Origin: Gammaproteobacteria bacterium
GTDB lineage: Bacteria > Pseudomonadota > Gammaproteobacteria > Pseudomonadales > Azotimanducaceae
Reading direction: 5' to 3'
NCBI GenBank assembly: GCA_028821125.1
Contig: JAPPHD010000085.1
Span: 1 to 42,367 of the forward strand
DNA: 42,367 bases
Shown here one piece after another: positions 34,389 through 42,354 of this stretch. A program made the translations under genes and the position numbers. Position 1 is the stretch's first letter. Every line of letters begins with the position of its first letter. The notes under the pieces are model-generated. The model was not told the DNA's origin. It made no database searches and was given only the letters and a program-made list of their open reading frames with translations.

Positions 34389-34483
34389 TCGGCGCAATTT
34401 TTCGGATTTGCAATTTAAAAACAGCATGTTAGGTTGACCGCCTATCCCCGATATACGGGGCTACTGGAAAGGACACCTAAAAC

Positions 34484-35737
34484 ATGACTACTCCAATCAG
34501 CAAGGCTAAAGGCGAGCGGCTTACCGATCAATTCGTTGATGCCGTGGAAACCGTAGGCTGGCATGGCGACGGTCGCGGCGGCTTCGGCTTGCGGCTTCGC
34601 GTTCAAAAATCGAAGCATGGGCACCTATGCAAATCATGGGTACAGCGTATCAAGATCGGCGGCAAGACGTACAACCGAGGGTTAGGCACCTATCCGGTAG
34701 TCACGCTGGCCGAAGCTAGGGCCGCTGCGCTGGAAAACCAACGGCAGATTAAGTACGGCTCCGGGCATGAATTGGTGCAAGCCGCAGACCGCGCCAAAAC
34801 CCCTACGTTCAAATCGCTGGTTCCCAAGGTCATAGAACTGCGGATTGTGCGAAGCGCCGATGCTTACAAGGCGCGACGGCAATGGGAAAACACGCTGCTA
34901 GATCATGCGGCGGCACTGGTAGATATGCCGGTAGGCGAAATCACGGTTGCGGATGTTCGCGCCGTGGTCGCGCCCTACATCCTGAACCACGGCAACCCGA
35001 CTTCCGGGGATGTCCGCAAAGCCGCCGATCTGCGCCAGCGGATGCGACACTTGTTCGCATACGCCATTGTCGAGGGATACCGGACAGACAACCCGATAGA
35101 TGGGCTGGATACCACACTACCGCAACCGAAGATCGAAGCGCCGAGACAGCGCAGCGCACACTATAGCGCCGCTCCCAAACTCTACCGGGCAATCTGCGAC
35201 ACGACAGACCGCGCCGAATCGCTGCGGTTGCTACTCCGGTTTGTCATGCTGACCGGTTCGCGGGCCAGTGAGGGCCGCGAACTGGTATTGAGCGAGATAG
35301 AGCAAGACAAGGCGCTATGGACCTTGCCAGCGGCGCGAGCCAAAACCGGCAAGGAACAGAAGATGCCGCTTTCAAGCGAGACGATGGAAGTTCTTTACCG
35401 GGCCGATGAACTGGCGGGCGGCATAGGGGTTAGCTTCGATGATATGGGGTTAGCGTTCCCCAACAATCGCGGCAAGTCCTACAGCACGGAAGCCATGCGA
35501 AATCTGGTAGTTGACGCCAGCGGCGGCGAAGTGACAACGCATGGTCTACGGTCGATGTTCCGTACATGGGCTGCGGAAAACCGGACGGATGTACCACGCG
35601 AGATAGCGGAGGCTTGCCTATCGCACGATACGCGCAGCGAGGTAGAGGCGCGTTACAACCGTGCAGACTACATCGAAGCCAAGCGCGATTTGCTCCAATC
35701 ATGGGCGGATTTCCTTACCGGAGAGAAATCGGCATAA
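34484..35737 (+). CDS. int: P4-type tyrosine integrase
   Basis: 417 residues. The N-terminal DUF4102/Arm DNA-binding region ('GFGLRLRVQKSKHGHLCKSWVQRIKIGGKTYNRGLGTYPVVTLAEARAAALEN') is typical of P4-like integrases. Catalytic residues: Arg in 'LTGSRASEGREL' (~259), 'THGLR' (~353), His in 'CLSHDTRSEVEARYNR' (~380), and the nucleophile Tyr near 391. It inserts the element at an att site. A ribosome site GGAAAGGA precedes the ATG, and just upstream CCCCGATATACGGGG can form a short hairpin. A terminator hairpin follows the gene. Confidence 0.93.
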   Translation: MTTPISKAKGERLTDQFVDAVETVGWHGDGRGGFGLRLRVQKSKHGHLCKSWVQRIKIGGKTYNRGLGTYPVVTLAEARAAALENQRQIKYGSGHELVQAADRAKTPTFKSLVPKVIELRIVRSADAYKARRQWENTLLDHAAALVDMPVGEITVADVRAVVAPYILNHGNPTSGDVRKAADLRQRMRHLFAYAIVEGYRTDNPIDGLDTTLPQPKIEAPRQRSAHYSAAPKLYRAICDTTDRAESLRLLLRFVMLTGSRASEGRELVLSEIEQDKALWTLPAARAKTGKEQKMPLSSETMEVLYRADELAGGIGVSFDDMGLAFPNNRGKSYSTEAMRNLVVDASGGEVTTHGLRSMFRTWAAENRTDVPREIAEACLSHDTRSEVEARYNRADYIEAKRDLLQSWADFLTGEKSA

Positions 35738-35770
35738 TCCGCCGCGCCCAAGACGGCACAACACAGACCA

Positions 35771-35798
35771 AGGGGCGCTTACACGCCCCTTTCATTTT
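35771..35798 (+). terminator. Rho-independent terminator after int
   Basis: AGGGGCG (35771-35777) pairs with CGCCCCT (35784-35790), loop CTTACA, followed by TTCATTTT. It ends int transcription 34 bases past the stop. Confidence 0.75.
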
Positions 35799-35810
35799 GG
35801 AGAATGTGCA

Positions 35811-36002
35811 ATGAGCGACCAAAACGTTCACGATGCGAAGGTTCACGCGGAACTAGAGACAATCGGAAGCCATCTGGCTTCAATAGAAAATTGCCTTGAA
35901 TATCTTGCAAAGGCAATTGAGATCGTTGCTATGAGAGCATACGGCGACGAATCCTTGAAACGAGAATTAGAAAAGCTAAGACTAAGCCACATGATTGTGT
36001 AA
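35811..36002 (+). CDS. Small acidic hypothetical protein of the element
   Basis: 63 residues from the ATG at 35811, with GGAG 9 bases upstream; the longer open frame reaches back into int and is discarded. The product, MSDQNVHDAKVHAELETIGS, then HLASIENCLEYLAKAIEIVA, is mostly helical and acidic, with a possible coiled coil and no membrane helix. I do not recognise it. It lies between two terminators (35771 and 36030). Confidence 0.5.
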   Translation: MSDQNVHDAKVHAELETIGSHLASIENCLEYLAKAIEIVAMRAYGDESLKRELEKLRLSHMIV

Positions 36003-36029
36003 CGTTCGTTTACCTCCCTAACCTTCCAG

Positions 36030-36057
36030 AGCGGCCCCGAGCGGGCCGCTTTGCGTT
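36030..36057 (+). terminator. Rho-independent terminator
   Basis: AGCGGCCC (36030-36037) pairs with GGGCCGCT (36043-36050), loop CGAGC, followed by TTGCGTTT. It closes the small gene at 35811. Confidence 0.7.
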
Positions 36058-36210
36058 TCAGGGTACAAAACCATCCCCGGCCCGGAGGGGCGCTTAGAAC
36101 GACTTACAGAGCCGTACGGAGCGGATAGCGTGACTCATAACGCATAGCAAACCCCTTGCCAAATGAGAGAGAACAAGGGGTGAACGACAATCCACAGGAG
36201 GTATGGATAC

Positions 36211-36249
36211 TGGACAAGTATAGCACGGATACTGTATAATTATACAGCA
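36211..36249 (+). promoter_or_regulatory. Promoter with overlapping LexA-like (SOS) box
   Basis: TGGACA at 36211-36216 (-35), an 18-base spacer, and TATAAT at 36235-36240 (-10). The -10 is inside a perfect palindrome CTGTATAATTATACAG (36232-36247), which fits the LexA consensus CTGT-N8-ACAG; the 20-base box at 36230-36249 agrees with the enterobacterial consensus at 17 of 20 positions. It is 22 bases upstream of the ATG at 36272. LexA binding here would block the promoter until DNA damage. Confidence 0.7.
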
Positions 36250-36271
36250 CTTTTTTCGGAGTATCGAAAAC

Positions 36272-36457
36272 ATGAACCAACAGCGAATCTCGATAGCGGC
36301 GCTAACGCGGTCGCTGGACTGCCATTTTCAGACGTTGCGGAACGCGCTCGCGCGCGAACAGATACCGCTATACATTACAGACACGCAAGGTCTAACGATT
36401 AGCGAAGATGATCTAGACGCGGTACGCGCTACAGTGGAGTACGGCAGAGCGGCATAA
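36272..36457 (+). CDS. Small AlpA-like/excisionase-like DNA-binding protein
   Basis: 61 residues. The pattern 'ISIAALTRSLDCHFQTLRNALAREQIPLYITDTQGLTISEDDLDAVRATVE' has a helix-turn-helix, an apparent wing ('IPLYITDTQGLTI') and a closing helix, the architecture of MerR-like AlpA and excisionase proteins of satellites. Identification is by shape, not by strong sequence match. GGAG precedes the ATG by 10 bases. The LexA-like promoter just upstream would make it damage-inducible. AlpA-type proteins switch on satellite excision genes. Confidence 0.6.
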   Translation: MNQQRISIAALTRSLDCHFQTLRNALAREQIPLYITDTQGLTISEDDLDAVRATVEYGRAA

Positions 36458-36490
36458 CGACAATCAAAACAATCTTGGGAGGGATGGAAA

Positions 36491-37033
36491 ATGAAAAGAG
36501 GAAAATACACCTACGCTGGCGCGTGGAAAAAGGAAGCCGAAGAAATGGGCCCGCGCGATCTGGAACCGAATCAATGGATACCCAAAATCGCGCCGGGTTT
36601 CGTTTCCCTATGGGACATTCTCAAATCTAGGTTCAAGGGAACAGGAAGCGAGTTTCGCGAACTAGACGATGAGACTTACCAGCGGGCCTATGATCGATTG
36701 AGGGAGGAAATCGAGCAACGCGGCTTTGCTATCGAGCGCCGGACGTTTCCGGTTAACAGCGAAATGACTCCGGGTACCTCGCGAATGATACATAGTCTGG
36801 TAGTTAGCGAATTGGCAGTTAGCGTAGAGGATGCGAAAAGCCTGTTTAACAAACCTTTCTACGCGCCTATCAATTCAGACATCAAACCGGATAGCCCTAT
36901 CTATTGCCGCTGGAGCGACGGCAACCTAGTTATTCAAAACGATCACCACGAATTGTTAAGGGCCGATTCAGACGGCATTAACAAGCTACTCGAATGTATC
37001 TTTTCACATTCCGAGTATTCCGAACTGGCTTAA
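36491..37033 (+). CDS. Hypothetical protein of the element
   Basis: 180 residues, with a ribosome site GGGAGG 8 bases before the ATG. It is soluble, without signal or membrane segment. 'FRELDDETYQRAYDRLREEIEQRGFAIERR' is helical; later 'VEDAKSLFNKPFYAPINSDIKPDSPIYCRWSDGNLVIQND' looks beta-rich. I recognise no motif of primase, repressor or endonuclease. It lies between the AlpA-like gene and the AT-rich region, a place where satellites keep replication or regulatory genes, so such a role is only a guess. Confidence 0.6.
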   Translation: MKRGKYTYAGAWKKEAEEMGPRDLEPNQWIPKIAPGFVSLWDILKSRFKGTGSEFRELDDETYQRAYDRLREEIEQRGFAIERRTFPVNSEMTPGTSRMIHSLVVSELAVSVEDAKSLFNKPFYAPINSDIKPDSPIYCRWSDGNLVIQNDHHELLRADSDGINKLLECIFSHSEYSELA

Positions 37034-37502
37034 ATCACCGATCTTTGCACTTTTTTGCACCGCAAATCTTTTGCAGTTCTTTGGGTTGAAAGGGTAGAAA
37101 GGTATTTTTTAGCAACATGAGTCAACATATCTAATTACTTTATAGAAAAAAAGAAGAAGAAATATTAGAACATAGAGGGGCCAATTTCTAAAATTGAAAG
37201 GGGAAAATAGAAAGAGAGGGCTTTGGCATGTTGACTCATGTTGCCAAAACCATCGGACCTTAACCGCAAAGAATCCATTATTTTTGCAGGATTTCCGTTA
37301 GCCGTTTAAACAGCGCAAAGAATCCATTATCCCTTCACTTGACATAGCATCCCAAATGCGATATATTCTCATTTAGGGATGGAGGGATGCATTCGTCGCC
37401 CGCGTTCGCGGTCGGCAACAAACTGTCGTTACTCGTCTACTCAAGTGGGCATTCCCCATTCCTGTTTGCAAACAAAGAAAAGACAAATGGGGTTTAAACA
37501 AC
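37034..37502. other. AT-rich non-coding region with inverted and direct repeats
   Basis: No gene is supported over 469 bases. It has a 17-bp perfect inverted repeat (GCAACATGAGTCAACAT at 37112-37128 and its complement at 37228-37244, ~100 bases apart) around purine-rich A/G tracts. A 17-bp direct repeat CGCAAAGAATCCATTAT lies at 37265-37281 and 37314-37330. The region ends in a strong promoter for the capsid operon. This layout would fit a replication origin, a packaging site or an operator region. Confidence 0.6.
37339..37367 (+). promoter_or_regulatory. Promoter of the head-gene operon
   Basis: A perfect TTGACA (37339-37344), 17-base spacer and TATATT (37362-37367), about 135 bases upstream of the capsid ATG. 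Beside it, CATCCCAAAT (37349-37358) and ATTTAGGGATG can pair and may be an operator. Confidence 0.7.
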
Positions 37503-38735
37503 ATGAACAACAAGATTCGAGAAATCGAGGCGCGCCGAAGTGAAATCAACGAAACACTTTCGGAGCTACGGAAGGAAGAAAACCTATCCGACGAACAGCT
37601 AAACAAACGTTCGTCTCTGAATGACGAACTAATCGAGCTAGAGCAACGCTACCGCTCTGAGGTTGAAGCATTCAACGAAGCGGAAGCGGAAGCACAACGC
37701 AGATTGAACGATGGGACGGACGCGGAAAGCCGCGCGCTACGCAGAACCATCGAAAACATCGATCTGGGCGAATACTGCGAGCGGCAGCTAGGCCAACAGG
37801 AACCAGCGGGCGCAGCGGCAGAAATGCAAAAGCATTTCAACCTAGACGGGCGCAGCCTACCTATCGATTTCTTCCTGCAACTCGAAACGCGGGCCGCTAC
37901 CATCCCAACGGAACACGAACAGAACCAAGCGGCAGCGGTTCAGCCAGTGCGCGCTACTCCCGCAGCGATTGGATACGTAGGGGTTAGCTCCCCGGTAGTT
38001 CCCGCTGGCGTTCAATCGTTTGTTTACTTTGAATCTATCGGCAGCGTATCGACACCGGCCAAAGGGGCAAAGGTCGAACAGAGCGACCCGGTATTGAAGT
38101 CAAAGGAACAAACTCCACAAGCCATTCAGCAACGTACATCCATAGCGCGCGAAGATTTGCTAATGCTGCCGTCTGCGGATAGCAGTGTTCGTCAACTACT
38201 GAGCGGCAACCTTGCGGACAAAATCGACGTTCAAATTCTGCGGGAGCATAGCGAAGCGTTCTTCGGTTCCGGTTCCGATCTAGCCGCCGCTACAGCGGCG
38301 ACCGCCCAGGCGGATTTTGCAGCGTATCAATCGCTGGTTTACGACGCGGATATTGTGGACGGAAAACACGCGGGCACCGTCGCCGATGTTCGATTACTTG
38401 TTAACCCGGACACCTATGCACACGCGGCATCGAAGTATCGAACCAATCAAAGCGAACAGAGCGCACTAGCGGCGCTTACAGCGGCCAGCGGTGGGGTTCG
38501 CGTATCCGCCAACATGCCAGCGACGGCATCTAAGAAAGCGCCAGTGCTGGTTATGAAAGGCTCGCACAATCGCAGCGCGATTAGCGCCGTCTGGCGTGGT
38601 GTATCGCTACTGGTAGACCCGTACAGCGCAAGCGATGCGAGAGAGGTAATTCTAGACGCGACCATGTATTTCGGCGGATTGACGATCCTGATTCCGGGCG
38701 CATTCGCGCGTAAGGAACTACAGGTACAAGCCTAA
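37503..38735 (+). CDS. HK97-type phage major capsid protein
   Basis: 410 residues. The N-terminal coiled-coil scaffold-like (delta) domain, 'KIREIEARRSEINETLSELRKEENLSDEQLNKRSSLNDELIELEQRY', is removed by the prohead protease in this family. The capsid fold follows: 'TPQAIQQRTSIAREDLLMLPSADSSVRQLLSGNLADKIDVQILRE', then 'DADIVDGKHAGTVADVRLLVNPDTY' and 'SLLVDPYSASDAREVILDATMYFGGLTILIPGAFARKELQ'. The assignment relies on this pattern and the neighbouring protease and portal genes. It is the first of the head genes, whereas in classical phages it comes last. It has its own promoter at 37339. Confidence 0.85.
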   Translation: MNNKIREIEARRSEINETLSELRKEENLSDEQLNKRSSLNDELIELEQRYRSEVEAFNEAEAEAQRRLNDGTDAESRALRRTIENIDLGEYCERQLGQQEPAGAAAEMQKHFNLDGRSLPIDFFLQLETRAATIPTEHEQNQAAAVQPVRATPAAIGYVGVSSPVVPAGVQSFVYFESIGSVSTPAKGAKVEQSDPVLKSKEQTPQAIQQRTSIAREDLLMLPSADSSVRQLLSGNLADKIDVQILREHSEAFFGSGSDLAAATAATAQADFAAYQSLVYDADIVDGKHAGTVADVRLLVNPDTYAHAASKYRTNQSEQSALAALTAASGGVRVSANMPATASKKAPVLVMKGSHNRSAISAVWRGVSLLVDPYSASDAREVILDATMYFGGLTILIPGAFARKELQVQA

Positions 38736-39340
38736 TGCCGGGGCGCGGCGGCGGCGGCTTCGGCGGCGGCGGCGGATTGCTAGGCGCAATCGGTTCGACG
38801 CTACCAAGCCGCGAACATATCGTGTTGGGCATCGCCCGGAATATCGGCGGATTGATTACCGGCAAGCCGGTTAGGGGCCGTAGACGCGGCAGACGCGGCA
38901 GCAGCAATACAACGTTGCTCGAATTCGAGGCACAGACGAACGCAGAGATAAGCGAAATGCTTGTTCGTCTTTTGGAAAATCTGTTAGGCAGATTCAGGTT
39001 GTACACGCCACAACATCACGCATGGCTAACGCATAGCTGGATAGCCACGATTCGCCGCAAGCCATCGAAGAAAAGACCAAACCTACGGCGAGCATCGGCG
39101 GTACAAGCACTAGCTAGAGACCAAAAGAAAGCTATTCAAAACGTGCGCGCTCGGTTCGACGTGGATAAGCATACTGACTTGCTACTATCATCGATCACTC
39201 CCTACGCGGCATTGATTAACCGGGGCATCTCGCGACGCGGGGCGCGACCGCCCAAGCGCGCGTATAGACGCGGATTCGTACAGCGGGGCATTAATGACGC
39301 CATAGACGAAACCATCGCAGAGTTTAGGGGCACGAAATGA
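38735..39340 (+). CDS. HK97 gp10-like head-tail joining/tail completion protein
   Basis: 201 residues. The ATG overlaps the capsid stop by one base (TAATG). The N terminus is Gly-rich (PGRGGGGFGGGGGLLGAIGS), unusual for phage structural proteins and reminiscent of a membrane or flexible tether, followed by Arg-rich 'GRRRGRRGSS'. The C-terminal part ('LLLSSITPYAALINRGISRRGARPPKRAYRRGFVQRGINDAIDETIAEF') looks like the gp10-type tail-completion fold. Tentative. Confidence 0.55.
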   Translation: MPGRGGGGFGGGGGLLGAIGSTLPSREHIVLGIARNIGGLITGKPVRGRRRGRRGSSNTTLLEFEAQTNAEISEMLVRLLENLLGRFRLYTPQHHAWLTHSWIATIRRKPSKKRPNLRRASAVQALARDQKKAIQNVRARFDVDKHTDLLLSSITPYAALINRGISRRGARPPKRAYRRGFVQRGINDAIDETIAEFRGTK

Positions 39341-39774
39341 CATCGTTCGCAGAAACAAGACAATCGATAACCGAATTCGTTAGGGTAATCGACTATAGCG
39401 GTATCGCTTTCGATGCAGCAGCAAACCTGCATTTCGATACGGACGCTATCAACGCACTGGCGCAGGACATAACCGAATCCGACGATACGGAATTGATATT
39501 GATATTCATCGAATGGCAGAGCGGCCAGCAAGCCGGAGTCGGGCGCAAGGTCGAACGGCAGGGATACATAGACATACAGTGCCTAACGCGGCCTAACGTG
39601 CCAGCCACACGCAACGACGAATTGCTATACACCACGATATGCGGGCTGGAAAACAAGCGAGTGAACGGCATTCAGTTTACGCAATTCCAAAGCGCGCAAG
39701 AGATAGCGCCGCAAGGCGGCTTCTATGAGCAACGCGCTTATATCCCGTTCACTTGGGAGGATAGACCGAAATGA
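39337..39774 (+). CDS. Tail-terminator-like/minor structural protein
   Basis: 145 residues. The ATG overlaps the previous stop (ATGA). 'FDTDAINALAQDITESDDTELILIFIEWQSGQQAGVGRKVERQGYIDIQCLTRPNVPATRNDELLYTTICGLENKRVNGIQFTQFQSAQEIAPQGGFYEQRAYIPFTWED' has the alternating strand pattern of tail-terminator or minor-tail U proteins. It is the only tail-interface candidate in the element. Assignment is by pattern and position. Confidence 0.5.
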   Translation: MTSFAETRQSITEFVRVIDYSGIAFDAAANLHFDTDAINALAQDITESDDTELILIFIEWQSGQQAGVGRKVERQGYIDIQCLTRPNVPATRNDELLYTTICGLENKRVNGIQFTQFQSAQEIAPQGGFYEQRAYIPFTWEDRPK

Positions 39775-40253
39775 GCAAACCCGAATACAGATACGCGGAA
39801 CTGCGGGCCGATGTAGAGGGCCGGACGCTAGAGGGAACCGTAATGACCTATGGCGATACAGCAACGCTGCCATTCGGCAAGGAAACCGTTAGCGCTGGCG
39901 CGTTTGGCGACCTATCGAGCGCCGATGTAATCCTGAATGAAATGCACGATAGAGCTAGACCGCTCGCGCGTACCGGCAGCGGCTTAGAGCTAGTCGATAG
40001 CGCAGAGCAACTAACCATCCGCGCAACGCTGCCGGAAACCCGCGCAGCGAATGACGTGCTAGAGCTAATCAAGGCTGGCGTCTATCGCGGCCTATCTGTG
40101 GAAATGTTTATACGCCAGAGCGACATGGTTAACGGTATTCGTCGCGTGACCGAAGCAAGGCTAGGCGGTATAGGTGTAGTCGATAAGCCAGCGTATCCAC
40201 AGAGCGCCGTTAGCGCCCGCAGCGAAGCGGAAACCGATAATCGGTGGTGGTAG
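39771..40253 (+). CDS. HK97-type prohead protease
   Basis: 160 residues. The start overlaps the previous stop (ATGA). The conserved His is H59 in 'ILNEMHDRARPLAR' and the Ser S109 in 'GVYRGLSVEMFI', as in family U35. 'LEGTVMTYGD' and 'SAGAFGDLSSADV' are the N-terminal family blocks, and 'RVTEARLGGIGVVDKPAYPQSAV' the C-terminal. It processes the capsid scaffold domain. Its place between connector-like genes and portal is the reverse of the usual. Confidence 0.88.
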   Translation: MSKPEYRYAELRADVEGRTLEGTVMTYGDTATLPFGKETVSAGAFGDLSSADVILNEMHDRARPLARTGSGLELVDSAEQLTIRATLPETRAANDVLELIKAGVYRGLSVEMFIRQSDMVNGIRRVTEARLGGIGVVDKPAYPQSAVSARSEAETDNRWW

Positions 40254-40256
40254 ACC

Positions 40257-40622
40257 ATGACGGCATACGGCAGCGTAGAACGCACTACACAAGCCCTAGC
40301 AATGCTCAAAACGCGCATTGGCGATCACGTATTCGGCGCGTTGAACGGCACGGATGCGCCAACGGAACAGAACCGGCAGATACGCGAGCGAGCTACTAGC
40401 GCCGCTATCGCTGTACTGAGCTACGCGCCTACTGCGCCCGAAGATATGTTAACGCTGGCCGCAACGCGGGTTGCAACGTGGTGGTCAGTCAATCCGGGTT
40501 TCATTCGCAAGTCAGATAGCGGCCAGCAGCTAAAGGAATACCAGCCGACGAATATGGACCCGCTCAGAGTGAGCGGCGCAGCGGCGCTACTAAGTGAGTA
40601 CAGAGAACGTGTGGCCGTTTAA
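40257..40622 (+). CDS. Head-tail connector (gp6)-like protein
   Basis: 121 residues, 3 bases after the protease gene. 'AAIAVLSYAPTAPEDMLTLAATRVATWW' and flanking helices fit the small helical connector family (gp6-like). The end overlaps the portal start by 29 bases. The assignment is moderate. Confidence 0.55.
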   Translation: MTAYGSVERTTQALAMLKTRIGDHVFGALNGTDAPTEQNRQIRERATSAAIAVLSYAPTAPEDMLTLAATRVATWWSVNPGFIRKSDSGQQLKEYQPTNMDPLRVSGAAALLSEYRERVAV

Positions 40623-41637
40623 TCGAACAGAGAACAGAGCGGCGACTAGCAGCTACGCGGACACGGTTAACGCTGCCGTCGCAACGGCGCTATCAGATAG
40701 CGCGCTCGATCTTGGGCGCGGAGTGTTCGAGATAGCTGCCGGAATGTGGGCCAGGGGCGCAGCGGGAGCAACCGTAGAGGGCCACCAAGCGGCCAGCCTG
40801 TTTACTCCGCGAGTATTGAGCCAGTGCGCCCGCTTGCTATGCCACAACGGGAACGCGGTTTACTACGTAGATCGGGACGGCGAACAGACAGAGCTAATCC
40901 CCGTTGCGACATGGGACATAACAGGCACCAGCCCAAGCGAAAGCCAATGGTTCTACAAGCTACAGTTAGCCGCGCCCGATGGGGATACAGAGCGCATAGC
41001 GCATAGCGATAGCGTGTTGCATTTCAGGTATGCGACTAACCCCATGACGCCACACCAGGGCTTAGGGCCGCTACAGATAGCCGTTGCTACCGGCAAGCTG
41101 GCCGCTGGAATCGAAGCGCAGTTAGCGAATGAAGCGGCGCAACAGTCCGGTTACATCATCCCTACGCCAGACAAGGAACGTACAACGCTGGCCGACTCGA
41201 TACGCGGCCTAGAGGGCAAGACAAAGCTAGTGCCTAGCGTGTTCGACTTCGGCAACACGCGCGGAGCAAGCCCTAACAAGGATTGGGGAGTGATACGGCT
41301 AGGGCTTAACCCTCCCGCTTCGCTGGTAGAGCTAAGGGAAAACCTACTGGTTTCGATCTTGGGTTTATGTGGCGTACCAGTCGAGCTAGTGAAAGAGGGC
41401 GCGGGAACAGCGGCGCGCGAGAGTTTCCGCCGCTTTCAAGTTCTAACCATCGACCCGGTTCTATCGTTGATGCAACAGGAAGCGAGCCGCAAGTTAGCCA
41501 GCGAAGTCACGTTCAAGGCAGACAACCTATCGAGCGGCGACATAGCCAGCCGCGCGCGTGCATTTCAATCGCTTGTCGGCGGTGGAATGGAGTTAGAACG
41601 CGCGGTCGCGCTATCCGGGTTGGTAGTGGAAGAATAG
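40594..41637 (+). CDS. HK97-type phage portal protein
   Basis: 347 residues from a GTG at 40594, overlapping the connector gene. Family blocks are 'LFTPRVLSQCARLLCHNGNAVYYVDR', 'LQLAAPDGDTERIAHSDSVLHFRY', 'GLGPLQIAVATGKLAAGIEAQLANEAAQQSGYIIPTPDK' and 'NLLVSILGLCGVPVELVKEGAGTAARESFRRFQVLTIDPVLSLMQQEASRKL'. The portal is the dodecameric DNA gate of the head. It is shorter than typical (about 400 or more), lacking part of the N-terminal region. Confidence 0.88.
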   Translation: MSTENVWPFNRTENRAATSSYADTVNAAVATALSDSALDLGRGVFEIAAGMWARGAAGATVEGHQAASLFTPRVLSQCARLLCHNGNAVYYVDRDGEQTELIPVATWDITGTSPSESQWFYKLQLAAPDGDTERIAHSDSVLHFRYATNPMTPHQGLGPLQIAVATGKLAAGIEAQLANEAAQQSGYIIPTPDKERTTLADSIRGLEGKTKLVPSVFDFGNTRGASPNKDWGVIRLGLNPPASLVELRENLLVSILGLCGVPVELVKEGAGTAARESFRRFQVLTIDPVLSLMQQEASRKLASEVTFKADNLSSGDIASRARAFQSLVGGGMELERAVALSGLVVEE

Positions 41638-41672
41638 GAACAATAGACCTATTTAATTGAGGGACCCTATTG

Positions 41673-41698
41673 GGGTTCTCGTCAGGGGACGAGAACCC
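41673..41698. terminator. 11-bp hairpin between portal and terminase
   Basis: GGGTTCTCGTC (41673-41683) pairs perfectly with GACGAGAACCC (41688-41698), loop AGGG. No T-run follows at once (TTCTTTTTT is ~30 bases downstream). It might be a terminator, attenuator or packaging feature. Confidence 0.55.
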
Positions 41699-41781
41699 GC
41701 AGCAGAAGGGGGGAATAATAGGAAAAACGCTTCTTTTTTGACCCTTTCGGCGGGCTTCGGAGGCGGTTTTTGACGGCGAAA

Positions 41782-42354
41782 ATGGGGTTAGGTCCCCTAT
41801 GGAAAATGAGCCTAGCAGACGATGTTATCAGCTACTTGGAGACATACTTAGAAATTTGGCAGGGGCCGCTTGCCGGAACGCCATTCGTCGTACATCCGTT
41901 TCAGGAACATTTCATTCGCGGCGCGCTGGCCGATGGCTGTAAGGAAGCGGTCTATACAGCGGGCCGGGGCAATGCGAAAACAACCCTATGCGCGGGGATT
42001 GCTTGCGCTGCCATTGACGATCTAGGGCCGTTGCATGTGCCCGGAGCCGATATTTTGCTGATCGCGGCTTCATTCGATCAAGGAAAACTGGCGTTTCGCC
42101 ACATTGTTAACTTCCTGGAGCCATACAAAGATCGGTTCCGAATAATTGACTACAGCAACAAAGCCGAGATACATAACCGCAAGTCGAAAGCCATGCTCAA
42201 AGTGAAGGGAGCGGACGCGAAAAAGCTACACGGTGGAAGTGAAATTTTGACGCTGGCCGATGAAATGGCGCAATGGCCGCCGACTCGCGTTGATTCAATG
42301 CTATCGGCTATCTGCTATCAACGGCGTGAACTTGTATCAGATCCACCGGTTTGA
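41782..42354 (+). CDS. Terminase large subunit, N-terminal ATPase part (broken)
   Basis: About 190 residues from ATG 41782 (a TTG at 41770 and ATG at 41806 are alternatives). Walker A is 'YTAGRGNAKTTLCAG' and the Walker B region 'GGSEILTLADEMAQWPPTRVDSMLSAI'. Terminases should continue with a 'TSxGK...GTRP'-like block, but here the frame goes on 'CYQRRELVSDPPV' and stops at 42352-42354, and no frame resumes the family pattern. Thus the gene is interrupted, or the last ~50 bases are foreign or misassembled. The nuclease half is missing. No small terminase subunit was found. Confidence 0.7.
   Translation: MGLGPLWKMSLADDVISYLETYLEIWQGPLAGTPFVVHPFQEHFIRGALADGCKEAVYTAGRGNAKTTLCAGIACAAIDDLGPLHVPGADILLIAASFDQGKLAFRHIVNFLEPYKDRFRIIDYSNKAEIHNRKSKAMLKVKGADAKKLHGGSEILTLADEMAQWPPTRVDSMLSAICYQRRELVSDPPV

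Noticed and set aside
34148-34483. tRNA or tmRNA as the attachment gene
   Set aside because: A GTTCGA-like stretch at ~34349 does not pair into a T-arm, and no acceptor stem or anticodon arm could be drawn on either strand.
36191-36228. Short leader peptide after AGGAGG (MDTGQV)
   Set aside because: The AGGAGG is only one base from the ATG and the frame closes after six codons, inside the promoter region.
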